NCBI GenBank assembly: GCA_008000375.1
Contig: SMOI01000061.1
Location: forward strand, 1-27,290
Direction of reading: 5' to 3'
DNA: 27,290 nt
Source of the DNA: Poteriospumella lacustris
Taxonomy: Eukaryota > Sar > Chrysophyceae > Chromulinales > Dinobryaceae
The stretch's first letter is position 1, and each line of letters starts with the position of its first letter. The notes under the pieces are model-generated. The model made no database searches. It was given only the letters and a program-made list of their open reading frames with translations, and was not told where the DNA came from. Shown here piece after piece: positions 12,101-22,729 of this stretch. The position numbers and the translations under genes were made by a program.

Positions 12101-15100
12101 AGCGCGGTGCCTTGAAGGACTACCCGCACGTCAGCGCCATTTTCAAGAGCAAAATCACCGTCGAGCCTGAGACCGATCGCTTGTTGTTCGTCGTGGAACT
12201 GGACAACGGCGTCGTCGTTGGCAAAGGCCGCAGTGCGAAGGAGGCGTGGACCGAGGTGCTCTCCCGCGAGTTGGCGCTGGTGCACAGTTTGGGCAGCAAA
12301 CTGCTGCGGTGTCGCGCGGTCTTCAACCGCGTCTGCGTGTCACCGGACTGCGTACCCTTCCTCGAGCAGGTGCCTCTGGACATGACCGACTACTACGCGG
12401 TGATCCAGTCGCCGATGTGGCTGCGCGAGGTGCACAACCGCCTCTCCGACGGGTCGTACGACAACGAATTCGACTTCGCCTGGGACATGCGCCTGATCTT
12501 CCGCAACTGCAAAGAGTTCAACGTCAGCAACTCGGCGCTGTACAAGCAGGCGGATCGCTTGTCGAATCTCTTCGAACAGCTCTTCGTCGCGTGGGTCATC
12601 AACGTGCAAGACGCGTCCACGACCGACCTCGCCACGGGCGAGTGGACCGACTGGACCGACCTGCGCTACTTCGGCACCAAATCCGGTGCCGAGAACGTGT
12701 GTAAGATCTCCGGCACCAAGGCGCCTGTGTCCGAGCTGCTGCGTTGTCAGTACTGCGAGGACTACTACCTGCCGGCGTCGGTGGGCCTTCCCGCGAGTCG
12801 AGCGCATGCGAAGTCGAAATGGGGCTGCGCCCGCTGCTCGCACGCGTTGGAACTGGCGGGGAACAACCTCGCGGGTGACCCGTTCGTCGTGGAGGTCGAG
12901 TCGTCGTATCCCGCCAGCGAAGTCTACGTGCCCGTCGCCGAGTTGGGCGTGGGCTGGCTACAGGCGCGACGCAAACGCGGCGGCTTGAAGAACGTGTTTT
13001 TGTCGCCGCTGGGCTACGAGATCCACTCGAAGGACGCGATCGACGCGCAGAAAGAGTTCGAAGCGACGGTGGACAAGGACTTGCTCACGGCGCGTGCGAA
13101 GGAGTTTCAAGAAACGCTGCCGGGCAAGAGCGGCGGCGCCAAGGGTCGCGGCGGAGGCGGACGCCACCGATCGCCATCGAAGGCGCGCAAGTCGTTTCTG
13201 CAGCCCGACGAAGCCAGTGGCGACGCGAGCAAAAGCGTCGACCAGCCGATCGACGCGAAGTTTCTGGAGCAGGGCCGCATCATCAACGGCAAACTGGTGC
13301 ACTTCCAAGTGCCCGCGGGCTATCGCCTCGTCTTCTGCGTCGCGGCGAACGAAGACGACGTCGTCGCGGCGACGGAAGCGGGTCAAGACACGACGGCGCT
13401 GCTCGACACGTTGCGCGTCTGCACCGTCGAGACGCTGCCCGAGTTCGGCTTCTTCGGCTTCCATTTGCCCGCGATCCGCAGCCGCCTCGAGGGTCTCGAA
13501 GGCGCGCTGGATTGCAAAGTCTACGAATTCGCGGCAAATGGCAACGCGAAAGAAGACATCATCGCGACGATGCGCCGCAAAGTCGACGAGGCCAAACTCG
13601 TCGCCGAGGCGGAAGACGCGTTGAAGCGCATCCTGCGTCACGAGCGGTGGCAATACGAACACGCAAAGCTCTTCCCTCAAAAGCCAACGTCGCTCAGCGC
13701 GGACAAACCCCCGTTGATGCAGCACTTCCGCAAGTTGTTCCCCGTGAAGCAGTTCGACGGCCTCGACGTCGTCGTCTCGCTCTGGGACTTCTTACACGCG
13801 TGTTCGGCCGTCGGTTTCGTGAACTTCACCCTCGCGGACATCGTCTCGAGTACACAGCCGTGTGGGAGCTCGCACAACGTGATGCAGACGGTCTTCGACG
13901 AGATCGGCTGCATCTTCACGGACTTGCTCGTCGGCGAGCTAAAGCATCGCCGCTGCTACATACCGCTGACCGAGCAGCGCTGGCAGGAGATCTGCATGGT
14001 CAACCCCATCAACACGCTCACCTGGCCGAAGGTGCTCGAGAAGACGCTGCTGCTGTTGTCGCTGCCGTTGTCGGTCGACGAGGCGGATCTGTTGCTGTCT
14101 CGGACGCTCGGCGGCGAGTGCCTGGTGCAGTTGAAGTTCCTCGCGTTGCTGTACAACCATCCGCTGATCGACGAGTTCCTCGCCCCGCAGAGCGCCAGTG
14201 CCTCGGCGTTGGACGAGATCCGTTGCGCCGTCGTCGCACAGTGCGCCAACTACGCCACGTGCTACGTCGGCGTGGCAGACTTCACGACGGCGGTGATTCA
14301 AGTCTTCGTCGACGCGCGGGAACGCGACGGAACCAGCGACGTAACCCACGCGAAAATCGACGTATTGGAGAACTGGCTCACGCGGTTGATGGTGCGCATG
14401 GGCCTGCTGCCGCAGCCAGAGGCGGAAATGGCGAGTTTGGACGACCGCCTCGCGGACTTCGACCTGGCCGCGGAGCAGCGCGTCGATCGGTCGTATGGCG
14501 GCTTCGCCCTGTCGCGCGTGTCGCCCGAAAGAGCCGAAGTGCTGCTACCGCACCACCTGCACGTGCAGGAGCCGCAGACGACGGCTGTGATCAAAGCGAA
14601 GACGTTGAAGTCGCTCGAGCGCATCTTGTTCGTGCTCAGCGCCAGTGATCCGGAGTATTGGTCGTCAACGGACCGCGTCTCCGCATTTCACGCGATGGTC
14701 GACGCCGGCCTCGTCACGACCGAGTTCCAATTGGAACTGCGCAAGAGCGGTCGCCTGGTGGAGCCCTTCGACACGTTCCCCGCCACCGAGATCGACGTCA
14801 TCCTGTCCGAGGCCCACACGAAGGCGCTGACGTCGATTCCGCGCTACGCCGTGTGCCATTTCACGGGCATCACGACGGCCGTCGTGCCCGAGGCGGCCAA
14901 ATGGACCGTCGTGCCACCCGAATACCTCCGCACCGACGTCCCGGTCAAAGCGGAGACCACCGCGGCCGCGTCGTCGTCGGCTGTGATGGACGTCGACGAG
15001 ACGAAGCCTGCCGCGGAGAACACCGCTGCCAGTGCAACGAAGCGACGCGGTCGCGACAGCACCGGCGCCCACGACACAAACGTCTACGCGCTGAAGGAAG

Positions 15101-18100
15101 CGCTGTCGCGCATCGTGCACTGCCGCCGCTTCGCGGAACAGGACAAGCACAAGTACGTGGAGCGCATGCAGAACGTCGTGCTGCGCTCGTTCCACCCGGA
15201 GTTCGACATCTCCTTCAAGACGTCGGCCTTCGCGCGGTCGCAGCCGCTGGGCTACGACGCCGTAGGCAACGCCTACTGGATCTTCCACGCCCAAAGCAGC
15301 ATGACGCTCTTTCCCTTCGACGAGAAGGCGCGCGCCCTCGACCCCACCGACGTCAACACCGTCGAGCCCTGCATCCTCATCCAAGACCCCGCCGCGACGT
15401 GGTACTACTGCAGCGCGAAGTACATGGCTGCGCTGCTCGAGTATCTCACCGACCCATCGCCTCACGAACAGCTGCTGAAGCTGCGGCTCATCGAGAAGTT
15501 CTACATCACGAACTGCTCGATCCGCCTGTCTACGCTGGACATCAAACCGTTGCAGCTCAGCTGGCTGCAGCGCAAGCTCATGGTCGAGGCCTGGGCCACC
15601 GACCAAGCCGGGTATCAAGGCCCTAACGAAGCGCATCGCTCGCGCATCCAGGAGGTGCTCTGGGCGCGCACGGCCGAGGTGCGCATGCACATGTACTACG
15701 CGTATCTCTTCAAACTCGACGACGACGTCGAGCGGGTCTCCGAGCGGGCAGAACGTGACGCGATCACGCGCAAGCAGCGACGCTTCAAGGAGGAGAGCTT
15801 CGACGAGGTCTTCGACTTGAACCCGCGTCGCGGCTGGAACCGTCTCGACTACTACACGCGGCTGCGACAGCTCTCGGCCGTGACGACCGCCACGACGATG
15901 CACAGCGACCCCAACGTGCCGAAGACGCTGGCAGCCTTCGTCTACACGAAGACGCCGTTCTTGGTGCGCAACACGTGGGCCGACACGTTGGCGGCGCAGG
16001 GCCAATCGTCGGCGAACAACGACGACGGCGAAGGCGACGAGAACGGCGACGGAGAGTCGCGGCCCGCCGCATCGCAGGCCGGCTCCGACGTCGCCGCATC
16101 CACCGGCGCTGCTGTCGCAGAGACGGCGAAGGATGTGACGATGGACGTTGACGAAGCGCAGGACGCGGCGCCGGCGGTTGTGGTGGACGTAGTGGAGCCT
16201 ACCGTCGCACCCGCGACGGCCCCAGCGACGACGGCGATGGACGTCGATGAGCCGCCCGCCACTGCGGCCCCGGTGGCTGTCTCGACTGCCCCGGCGGTCG
16301 TGGAACCGCCCGTAGAAAAGGCCACCAGCATCGCCGACGCGGCGTATGCCGCCAGCCACTTCCAAGGCGGCGGTGCCGTCGGCGACGGCCCTGCGAACGT
16401 GCCGCATGTGAACGTGCCGTCGTACGATGGCACGTCGATTCTCCCGCCGCGCGCGACGAAGGCGGTCGAGCAGCTGCACATTCTGTCGGGCGAGCTGCTG
16501 CGTCTCCACGCGAGTGGCAAGCACGCCGCGTGCTTCTTCAACTTGTCGCAGTCGGGCATTTCGCAGTGCTTGACGAACGTGAAGACGGATTGCTACGGAT
16601 TCCGCTGGCGCTACTACAACGGCCCGGCCGTGGACTGTGAGTGACTACCCTCTGCTCTGCCTGTTGTTCTAATGGACGATGCTCACCCCGTACCGCTCTG
16701 CTCTGTCGTGTGTCTGTGTGTAGTTCAAGAGATCGAGGCGCAACAAACGCCGCTGGACGTCCTCATGGCCATGCAGAACGACAAACACAGCATCGAGCTC
16801 TACCGCCGCTGGGTGGCCAACGGCCAGGACCCCACCGCCATCGTCGTCGACCCGGCGCAGCCAGCGGCGCATTTGCAATCGCGGCTCTCGTCTCACTACG
16901 GCGGCGTCGCGTTGATGGAGGCCATCCGTCGCAGTGCGACGCGGTTAGCGACGATGTCGGCCACCCGCTACGTACGCAGCGCCGACACGACCGCGATGCC
17001 CGTGAAGACCGCCCTCTTTGCTGGCATCAACCGCGGCGTCGTGCTGGCAAAGCCGCTGTCCGCTACCGAGGCGACCAATCCCTCCGTCGCCATCACGGTG
17101 GCTGCTGCGCTCCAAGGCGATCCCAACGCGGCCTACTACTCGTTCCCTCCCCAGCATCTGTGCAAGGTGAATCTCAACGCGCTGCCGCACCTCGTGACGT
17201 CCACGAAGACCGCGCCCGCCAAACTCGTCAAGTTGAAAGGCGAACTCTTCAATATCCTGTACGCCTTCCCGGAGAAGGCGCTGAAGTGGCCGGTATTGGA
17301 CGAGGCATCCGAAGCGGTGATCGCGAAAGCGGGCGAGGATGCCATCCAGTCGACGGTGGAGCATCACCGCGCCTCGGCCAACCCGCCCAGCGAAGAGGAG
17401 ATCGCTCGTCTGGCAGACAAAAACGCGCGCAAAATCAAGCGCCGCATGCGCCGTAAGATGGCCATTGAAAACTTCGCGTTGGCGGTGCAGTCGGCGACGA
17501 CAGCACAAGAGCTGCTGCGCCAACTGCTGATTCTGGAAGCGGCCGTACCGCTGACGCTGACCTTTAAGTGCAAACGCGAGGCGTTGCCTGTCACCGCCAG
17601 CTCCATCGGTGAAGTGGCGCAGCGATTGTATGCATTCGACCGCAGCATCGCCTACGACGCTATTACCAACGTGGAAAGTGCGCCGCTGTGCTGTCCGTTC
17701 CGCCTGAGATCGCAGTTCGTTCCTCGCTGCCACGTGCACGTGTACTGCATTCGCTACATGGGCCACACGGGCAAGTGTTCGACCTTCGTGAATGGGTTCT
17801 CGCGGTACCCCGACCAGTTCCAATTGGCCCCGCCTACGGATCCGTTCAGTAATCAAAAGCAAACGCAGTACCGAGAGTTCTTGTACGGCGGAGGAAGTGG
17901 CGGCACAGTCGCCCCTGTCCCTGGTGCCGCCGTGGGCTCGTCGCAAAACGCGGGACATCGACCGTCGTATTCCGGTGTCCCGCGTCCGGTTGCACCTGTA
18001 CCTACGCGTGTTGAGGTGCTTCCGCGACTCGCACAGCTAGTGGAGAAAGCCAATCCGGACATTGAGAAGGAGCAGGGCTACATCCCCACGACCAACGAGA

Positions 18101-18123
18101 TCGTGACCTCCATTTGGCTGTAA
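9102..18123 (+). CDS. Giant chromatin protein: five bromodomains, FYR, MBD-like, DDT, WHIM
   Basis: Exons 9102-9131, 9192-9265, 9347-9402, 9464-9785, 9849-10053, 10129-16636 and 16724-18123 give about 2,864 residues; every junction keeps frame. Domains by residue: bromodomains at about 140-229, 284-384, 443-547, 617-715 and 954-1057; acidic run 569-592; FYRN/FYRC-like segment 837-950 (ALYPIRYEVLR, then VELDNG...AW); Cys4 cluster 1102/1105/1129/1132; MBD/TAM-like GW...RKRGG...SPLGYEIHS at 1170-1205; DDT at 1437-1502; WHIM-like with PLGYDAVGNAYWIF about 1935-1948; Ala/Pro-rich linker with three MDVDE motifs (1849, 2234, 2266); a NUMOD1-like GFRWRY segment near 2362-2396; a C-terminal region of unknown type. 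MBD-DDT-WHIM order recalls BAZ2 remodeller subunits; the bromodomain array recalls polybromo. It probably reads acetylated histones as part of a chromatin-remodelling complex. Bromodomain 4 has Ala686 in place of the acetyl-lysine-binding Asn. Confidence 0.88.
9403..9463 (+). other. Intron 3 of the bromodomain gene with tandem in-frame acceptors
   Basis: Two acceptors are possible: CAG ending at 9448 and TAG ending at 9463. They are exactly 15 nt apart, so both keep the frame, and the upstream one adds five residues (DVPVL) before ETLEELKAE. I used the downstream one for coordinates. An intron of 46 nt (upstream choice) would be the shortest in the window; 61 nt fits the rest. Confidence 0.6.
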
Positions 18124-19408
18124 AATACTCGTCTTCCGCTGCCCACTGCCTGTTTAGTCTATTTTTGTTTGTTTTCCGCGTAAGAAACTAAGTCATTTTT
18201 CGTCGTCGACACGATAACATCATCAAGGGGTGAGCATTGGGAACGAATTAGCGGCCAGCAAGCACAACAAACTTGCTACAGAAAACTGAGTGTGATAATA
18301 TAATTTGTGTGAGCTCAACCAAAGCAAACGAAAGCTCAACTAATCAAGGCCCCAGGACGCCTTTACTCTGGTGAATGTCTCTTTCGACAACGAATGGGCG
18401 AGGGGGGATCCATATACATGCACGTCACATTCGATTGCGAGGGTAAGTCCAAGGAGAGTGAGATGCAAAGAGAAAAACCATACTTATAATGCGAGAACGA
18501 CAGCAGGAGTGAAGGAACAAACGACGACCAAAGGGAAAGAGAGGAGTAGGTACAAAGTGCTTCATAGGACCAAACAGTGGTCCAAGAGCGGCCTGTTTGA
18601 AACAGAGGTGTCAATTCGACCATCGATGAGACACGCGATCATATACAAACGAATGTGGAGGAGGCAATAGTCAAACTGCTTCGAGAGTGGAGGTGACGTG
18701 TGACGATGAAGAACATGAAGAATTAACCATTGATGGAAATTAAGCAACAAGACGATGTACACAGAGAGCAACGATGGTCGACAACCACCGCGGCACCATG
18801 GCCACGGTTCTAATGGAGGGGGGAGGAGAGAAGATCCACCCGTACAATGCGACAACGGATATGCCTCGTACAGTTGTTGGATCTTGTCACCGCACAAACA
18901 TCAATGAATAACTTTTGAATTGGGTGATCAGGCGGAGAGATAGGTTCCAATTGAATTTGAGTTGGTCAACGAGAGAAGAGGCGCCAGTGGCAAGACATAA
19001 ACAGAACGGTTGCACAGAAGGTGCTCCCATCCACACACAAACACACAAACGGATTGAAGCATTGCGCACTATTGATACAAACACAGTGGAGGCCTCGCAC
19101 AATTGCGATTTGGAAAAAGAAAATAATGTGCACCGATCTGACCACCAGCAACCGTGTTGTCAGCTGGCTGGTGAACGATTAATGCATATATATACAAGCA
19201 ACATACATACAAATAATTCACAATGATACGATGCGTGCCCAAAATTCATCGACGAAGTAAGAAAGCATCGCATGCGTATTAGGTCGGTGGGAAAACCAAA
19301 CGAAGGTGTAACAAATAGCGACCCGTGTCGCATAAAAAAGAGTAGAAATCAATGATATTCAGAGAAAGACTCACCACGCATCACCAACTAGTCCATCAAA
19401 ACTCCCAC
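18124..19408. other. Convergent non-coding region, probable 3' UTRs
   Basis: No coding frame is recognisable in the 1.29 kb between the stops of the bromodomain gene (+) and the RRM gene (-). The + strand is A/G-rich around 18440-18560 (CU-rich in the RRM mRNA sense) and has short CACAAACA and ATACATA runs at 19030-19210. No RNA gene was recognised. Confidence 0.6.
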
Positions 19409-20970
19409 TTATTGATGATTGGATGGAGTTCGAAGAGGAGGAGCGGGCATAGCCATGATATATTGCACATTGTTGCCACTGGGAGTGTGGTGCAGCGGAG
19501 GTCTCGTGTAAAACATGGTTGGAGTGACAGGCATCATCGACTCTCCCATCGGCGGGTACTCGGGAACAAACTGATTCTGGTGCAGTGGCGAGCCACTGGG
19601 ATTACGACTCAGAGAGTTTGACTGACTTTGAATCATTCGTTGCGCTGACGCTTCCGATGACGCTGATGACAGTGAGGCGACGCCAAGGAACTGCTGACCA
19701 TGCTCAGTTGGAGTGTGAGCTGTTGAAGGCACATGCTGTGGGTGAGGCAAAGCCTGCATGTGATAAGAGAGAGGCGACTGGTGGTTTGGGGATGAGCTTC
19801 CTTGCATATATTGCTGCATAAACTGCTGCTGAGGAGGAGAAGAGGAATAAGGCGAAGTTGGCGAGTGCGTCATCGACGAAGGCGAGAACATCGCATGCGG
19901 AGATGGAATAAAAACTGGTGTGGGCATCATCGGAGGTGGAATGACGTAGGGCATTGGTGGAGAGGATGTATTATGTGATGTTTGGATCGGATTTGGAACC
20001 AACATGGGAGAAAGTTGAGATGAGATACCATTGCCCTGATATTGCTGAGAAGGGAGACCATTATTGCCTGCATATGGCACAGGGTACGCGGTATACATTG
20101 GTTGCATGGGCACGAATTGCATTGGCATTTGTGGTACAAACTGCTGCATCATTTGTGGCTGATGTAGATAAGGCTGCTGCTGGTTTGGCTGTTGATTATT
20201 TTGTTGAGGATGCATGGCTAGAGATGCTTTAGTGTCGTGCGACATGCTGGAGCTGACTGACCCACTTGGAGAATTCCCTTTACTCTCTGCCTTCATACCG
20301 GCACTCTTTCCTTTGAGATCTTGCTCAGATCGATAGCTCAAACTGCAGTCATATGTGACACCATTGATAAGTCGCTTGCGAACTGTCTCCCTTGCTGCCA
20401 CCGCTCCTTCAGGTTGAAAGAAGTAAACGAAGCCATATCCACTTTGAACCAAAGTTTCGTGGTCGCGAACATGCTTTTTCAAACTAATGTCTGCAATTTC
20501 TCCGAAGGGGCTGAACACAGAATCCAGAGTAGCTTCTGTGACAACGTAATTGAGCTCGCGGGTAACAAAGCTAACGTGAAGCTGCACCCACGAATCCTTT
20601 TCTCGCGGAGGAAGCGTGCTGTAGGCCCAATTAACTCTAAAAGTCGAAAGTTTAGTCAACCACGAAATTAACAGCACTGTTTTGATGTGATATACCTCAT
20701 TCTTCGGCCCATGAACTTGGTATCATTCAAGGACTCGATGGCCTTTTGCGCCTTCGCCACATCTTGAAGCTCAACAAAACCGTGCATTAAGCTATCACCC
20801 GATCTTCCCTTCCGAATTTGAGTGCTGATCACTGGGCCATACTTTGCGAAGGCTCCAAAGAGGTCCTTCTCGGTGCAAAATTGTGACAAGTCACCAACGA
20901 ATAGTAAGCTGGTTGATGTTGCTGGTGGCAACTCTTCAGTTTGTGGATTGCAGGAAGATGTCATGGTCAT
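19409..20970 (-). CDS. Two-RRM RNA-binding protein with Gln/Pro/Ser-rich tail
   Basis: Exons 20970-20696 and 20636-19409, intron 59 nt, 500 residues, stop TAA. RRM1 (about residues 20-95) has RNP2 LLFVGDL and an RNP1-like LMHGFVEL, ending at RRMRVNWAY across the splice, a TIA-1-like exit from the domain. RRM2 (about 105-190) has LHVSFVT as RNP2, SGYGFVYF as RNP1 and a longer loop before it. The rest is low complexity: runs of Gln, Pro, Met and Ser including NNQQPNQQQP, typical of proteins that enter mRNP granules. The ATG at 20970 is the first in the frame; a second Met lies two codons on. Likely a cytoplasmic or shuttling mRNA-binding protein; no specific orthologue is assigned. It is divergent with RPB6 copy A. 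Confidence 0.85.
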
Positions 20971-21441
20971 TTTTGTCAAATGATTGTAATTTCTTTCTAT
21001 CAGGTTTCAGTTATGACTTCGTTTGCAATGCAATGGCTTTCTTATGATGACAAATTTTCAGTGAATTCCGTGTGAAACTGAGCATTCGGAAATTTTCAAC
21101 ATTGGAGTGAGAGGAAGACCCCCTTCCGTCACCCTGCTCTTCCGGCCTTTCGCCAGAAATTTTGTTCAATTTTTCACGTCCGGCCAACGAACCGAAATTT
21201 GGATTTCCTATTTTTCCAGATTGTCTCACTATCTAAGTAGAGTGTGTGGACGTGTACTCTCCATGTGATAAGCAGCATCTCCTCCTCATGGTCTGTCTCC
21301 ATTCCCTTCGAAGCCACCATCGATGACAGTTTGTTAGTCAAACAGTCAACAAAAGTACTTCCCAACTGATTCCGGACCAATCATTTCCAGTCAGATCTTC
21401 GCTTTCTTTTCCAGTATTGAATCACTTTATTCTCAACGAAC
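20971..21441. promoter_or_regulatory. Divergent upstream region of RRM gene and RPB6 copy A
   Basis: These 471 nt must hold the promoters and leaders of both genes. A plausible 60-nt 5' UTR intron of RPB6 lies at 21355-21414 (GTACTT...TTTTCCAG). The inverted duplication starts at 21402, inside this region. No coding exon is recognised. Confidence 0.5.
21355..21414 (+). other. Putative 5' UTR intron of RPB6 copy A
   Basis: GTACTT at 21355 and CTTTCTTTTCCAG ending at 21414 would form a 60-nt intron 27 nt before the ATG, matching the size and signals of confirmed introns here. The same acceptor exists in copy B, but the sequences upstream of it differ. Purely predictive; RNA data are needed. 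Confidence 0.4.
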
Positions 21442-21961
21442 ATGGCGGACGAAGACTTTTTGAACGATGACATCGACGCTGGGGAAGGAGACGCGGACGA
21501 GATGTTTGATCCAGATTTCACAGGAGAGTCAGGGGTAAGTTGACAGTTGCTATGTCTTGAATACAGTTTGACTTAATCTCATGAGCATTTTTTGTGCTGT
21601 CTTTCCCATTTCTATTTCTCTCCAGATGGATGTGCAGGGTGGCAACGACCAACCACAAGAAAATATTCAGCTCATCGACACATCTGCACCAAGACCGAAT
21701 GCCACTGGCAATGCGCGAATCACAACAAAATACATGACCAAGTACGAGAAAGCGCGAGTTCTTGGGACTCGGGCGCTTCAAATCAGCATGAATGCCCCTG
21801 TGATGGTCAATGTGGAAGGCGAGACGGATCCGTTGAAGATTGCAATGATGGAGCTGCGGGAAAGAAAGATTCCGATGATTATTCGAAGATACTTACCAGA
21901 CAACTCGTACGAAGATTGGAATATAGACGAGCTGATCATAGATTAGAACTTCTTTCTGTAA
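21402..21961 (+). repeat. Left arm of 560-bp inverted duplication (RPB6 copy A)
   Basis: Positions 21402-21961 are the reverse complement of 22170-22729 (paired positions sum to 44131), including the whole RPB6 coding sequence and its intron. The only differences I see are two adjacent bases at the stop codon. The arms are separated by 208 bp of unique sequence (21962-22169), and the outer flanks are unrelated. Confidence 0.93.
21442..21946 (+). CDS. RPB6: RNA polymerase subunit RPB6 (ABC23), copy A
   Basis: Exons 21442-21534 and 21626-21946, intron 91 nt, 137 residues, stop TAG. RPB6 is a small subunit shared by RNA polymerases I, II and III that binds the clamp and helps assembly. The N-terminal 40 residues are acidic ([19 protein letters not shown]). 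The core is textbook RPB6: [59 protein letters not shown] and a C-terminal DELIID. Length matches the family (human 127, yeast 155). An identical protein is encoded by copy B at 22185-22689 in inverted orientation. Confidence 0.97.
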
Positions 21962-22169
21962 CTTTCTCAAACTTTTCAAAAAGCGAATTCTTATGGTTAC
22001 TTCGTTACTCCTCTGTTCATGTTTATCAATTTAGGAACCATCAAAGGTACCTCAGCCACATACAACCTCCAAAGACGTAGTGTGCGCCCGCTTATGATAA
22101 GGGGGCCAGAAATAGAGGCGTCAAACGAAACGCATGTGAAGAAGGTAACGAGCAACATAAATTCGACAA
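21962..22169. other. Unique spacer between the two RPB6 copies
   Basis: The 208-bp spacer is not palindromic and carries no recognisable coding sequence. It must contain the 3' ends of two convergent transcripts. It includes the block TTATGATAAGGGGGCC near 22092-22107. No poly(A) signal common to both sides was identified. Confidence 0.6.
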
Positions 22170-22729
22170 TTACAGAAAGAAGTTTCAATCTATGATCAGC
22201 TCGTCTATATTCCAATCTTCGTACGAGTTGTCTGGTAAGTATCTTCGAATAATCATCGGAATCTTTCTTTCCCGCAGCTCCATCATTGCAATCTTCAACG
22301 GATCCGTCTCGCCTTCCACATTGACCATCACAGGGGCATTCATGCTGATTTGAAGCGCCCGAGTCCCAAGAACTCGCGCTTTCTCGTACTTGGTCATGTA
22401 TTTTGTTGTGATTCGCGCATTGCCAGTGGCATTCGGTCTTGGTGCAGATGTGTCGATGAGCTGAATATTTTCTTGTGGTTGGTCGTTGCCACCCTGCACA
22501 TCCATCTGGAGAGAAATAGAAATGGGAAAGACAGCACAAAAAATGCTCATGAGATTAAGTCAAACTGTATTCAAGACATAGCAACTGTCAACTTACCCCT
22601 GACTCTCCTGTGAAATCTGGATCAAACATCTCGTCCGCGTCTCCTTCCCCAGCGTCGATGTCATCGTTCAAAAAGTCTTCGTCCGCCATGTTCGTTGAGA
22701 ATAAAGTGATTCAATACTGGAAAAGAAAG
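22170..22729 (-). repeat. Right arm of 560-bp inverted duplication (RPB6 copy B)
   Basis: Reverse complement of 21402-21961. Homology begins at the pyrimidine tract just before a probable 5' UTR splice acceptor and ends 15 bp after the stop codon, so the duplicated unit is almost exactly the coding gene with minimal flanks. Confidence 0.93.
22185..22689 (-). CDS. RPB6: RNA polymerase subunit RPB6 (ABC23), copy B
   Basis: Exons 22689-22597 and 22505-22185, intron 91 nt, 137 residues. Coding sequence, intron and protein are identical to copy A as far as I can compare, except that the stop is TGA instead of TAG. It therefore encodes the same shared polymerase subunit. The gene is intact, with all splice signals preserved, so it is not an obvious pseudogene. 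It lies downstream of, and on the same strand as, the cyclin gene, but has its own 297-bp upstream region that differs from that of copy A, so the two copies may be expressed differently. Confidence 0.95.

Noticed and set aside
13512-15626. Two long Arg/Ala-rich + strand frames (378 and 322 codons)
   Set aside because: They are out-of-frame readings of the same exon, with arginine-rich low-information content.
14665-16524. 619-codon minus-strand open frame (Arg/His/Val-rich)
   Set aside because: It is the antisense shadow of the GC-rich bromodomain-gene exon; composition is typical of reading GC-rich coding DNA backwards and no motif is present.
22170-22729. RPB6 copy B as a processed pseudogene or transposon
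   Set aside because: It keeps the intron, splice signals and full frame, and there is no poly(A) remnant, transposase or terminal repeat.
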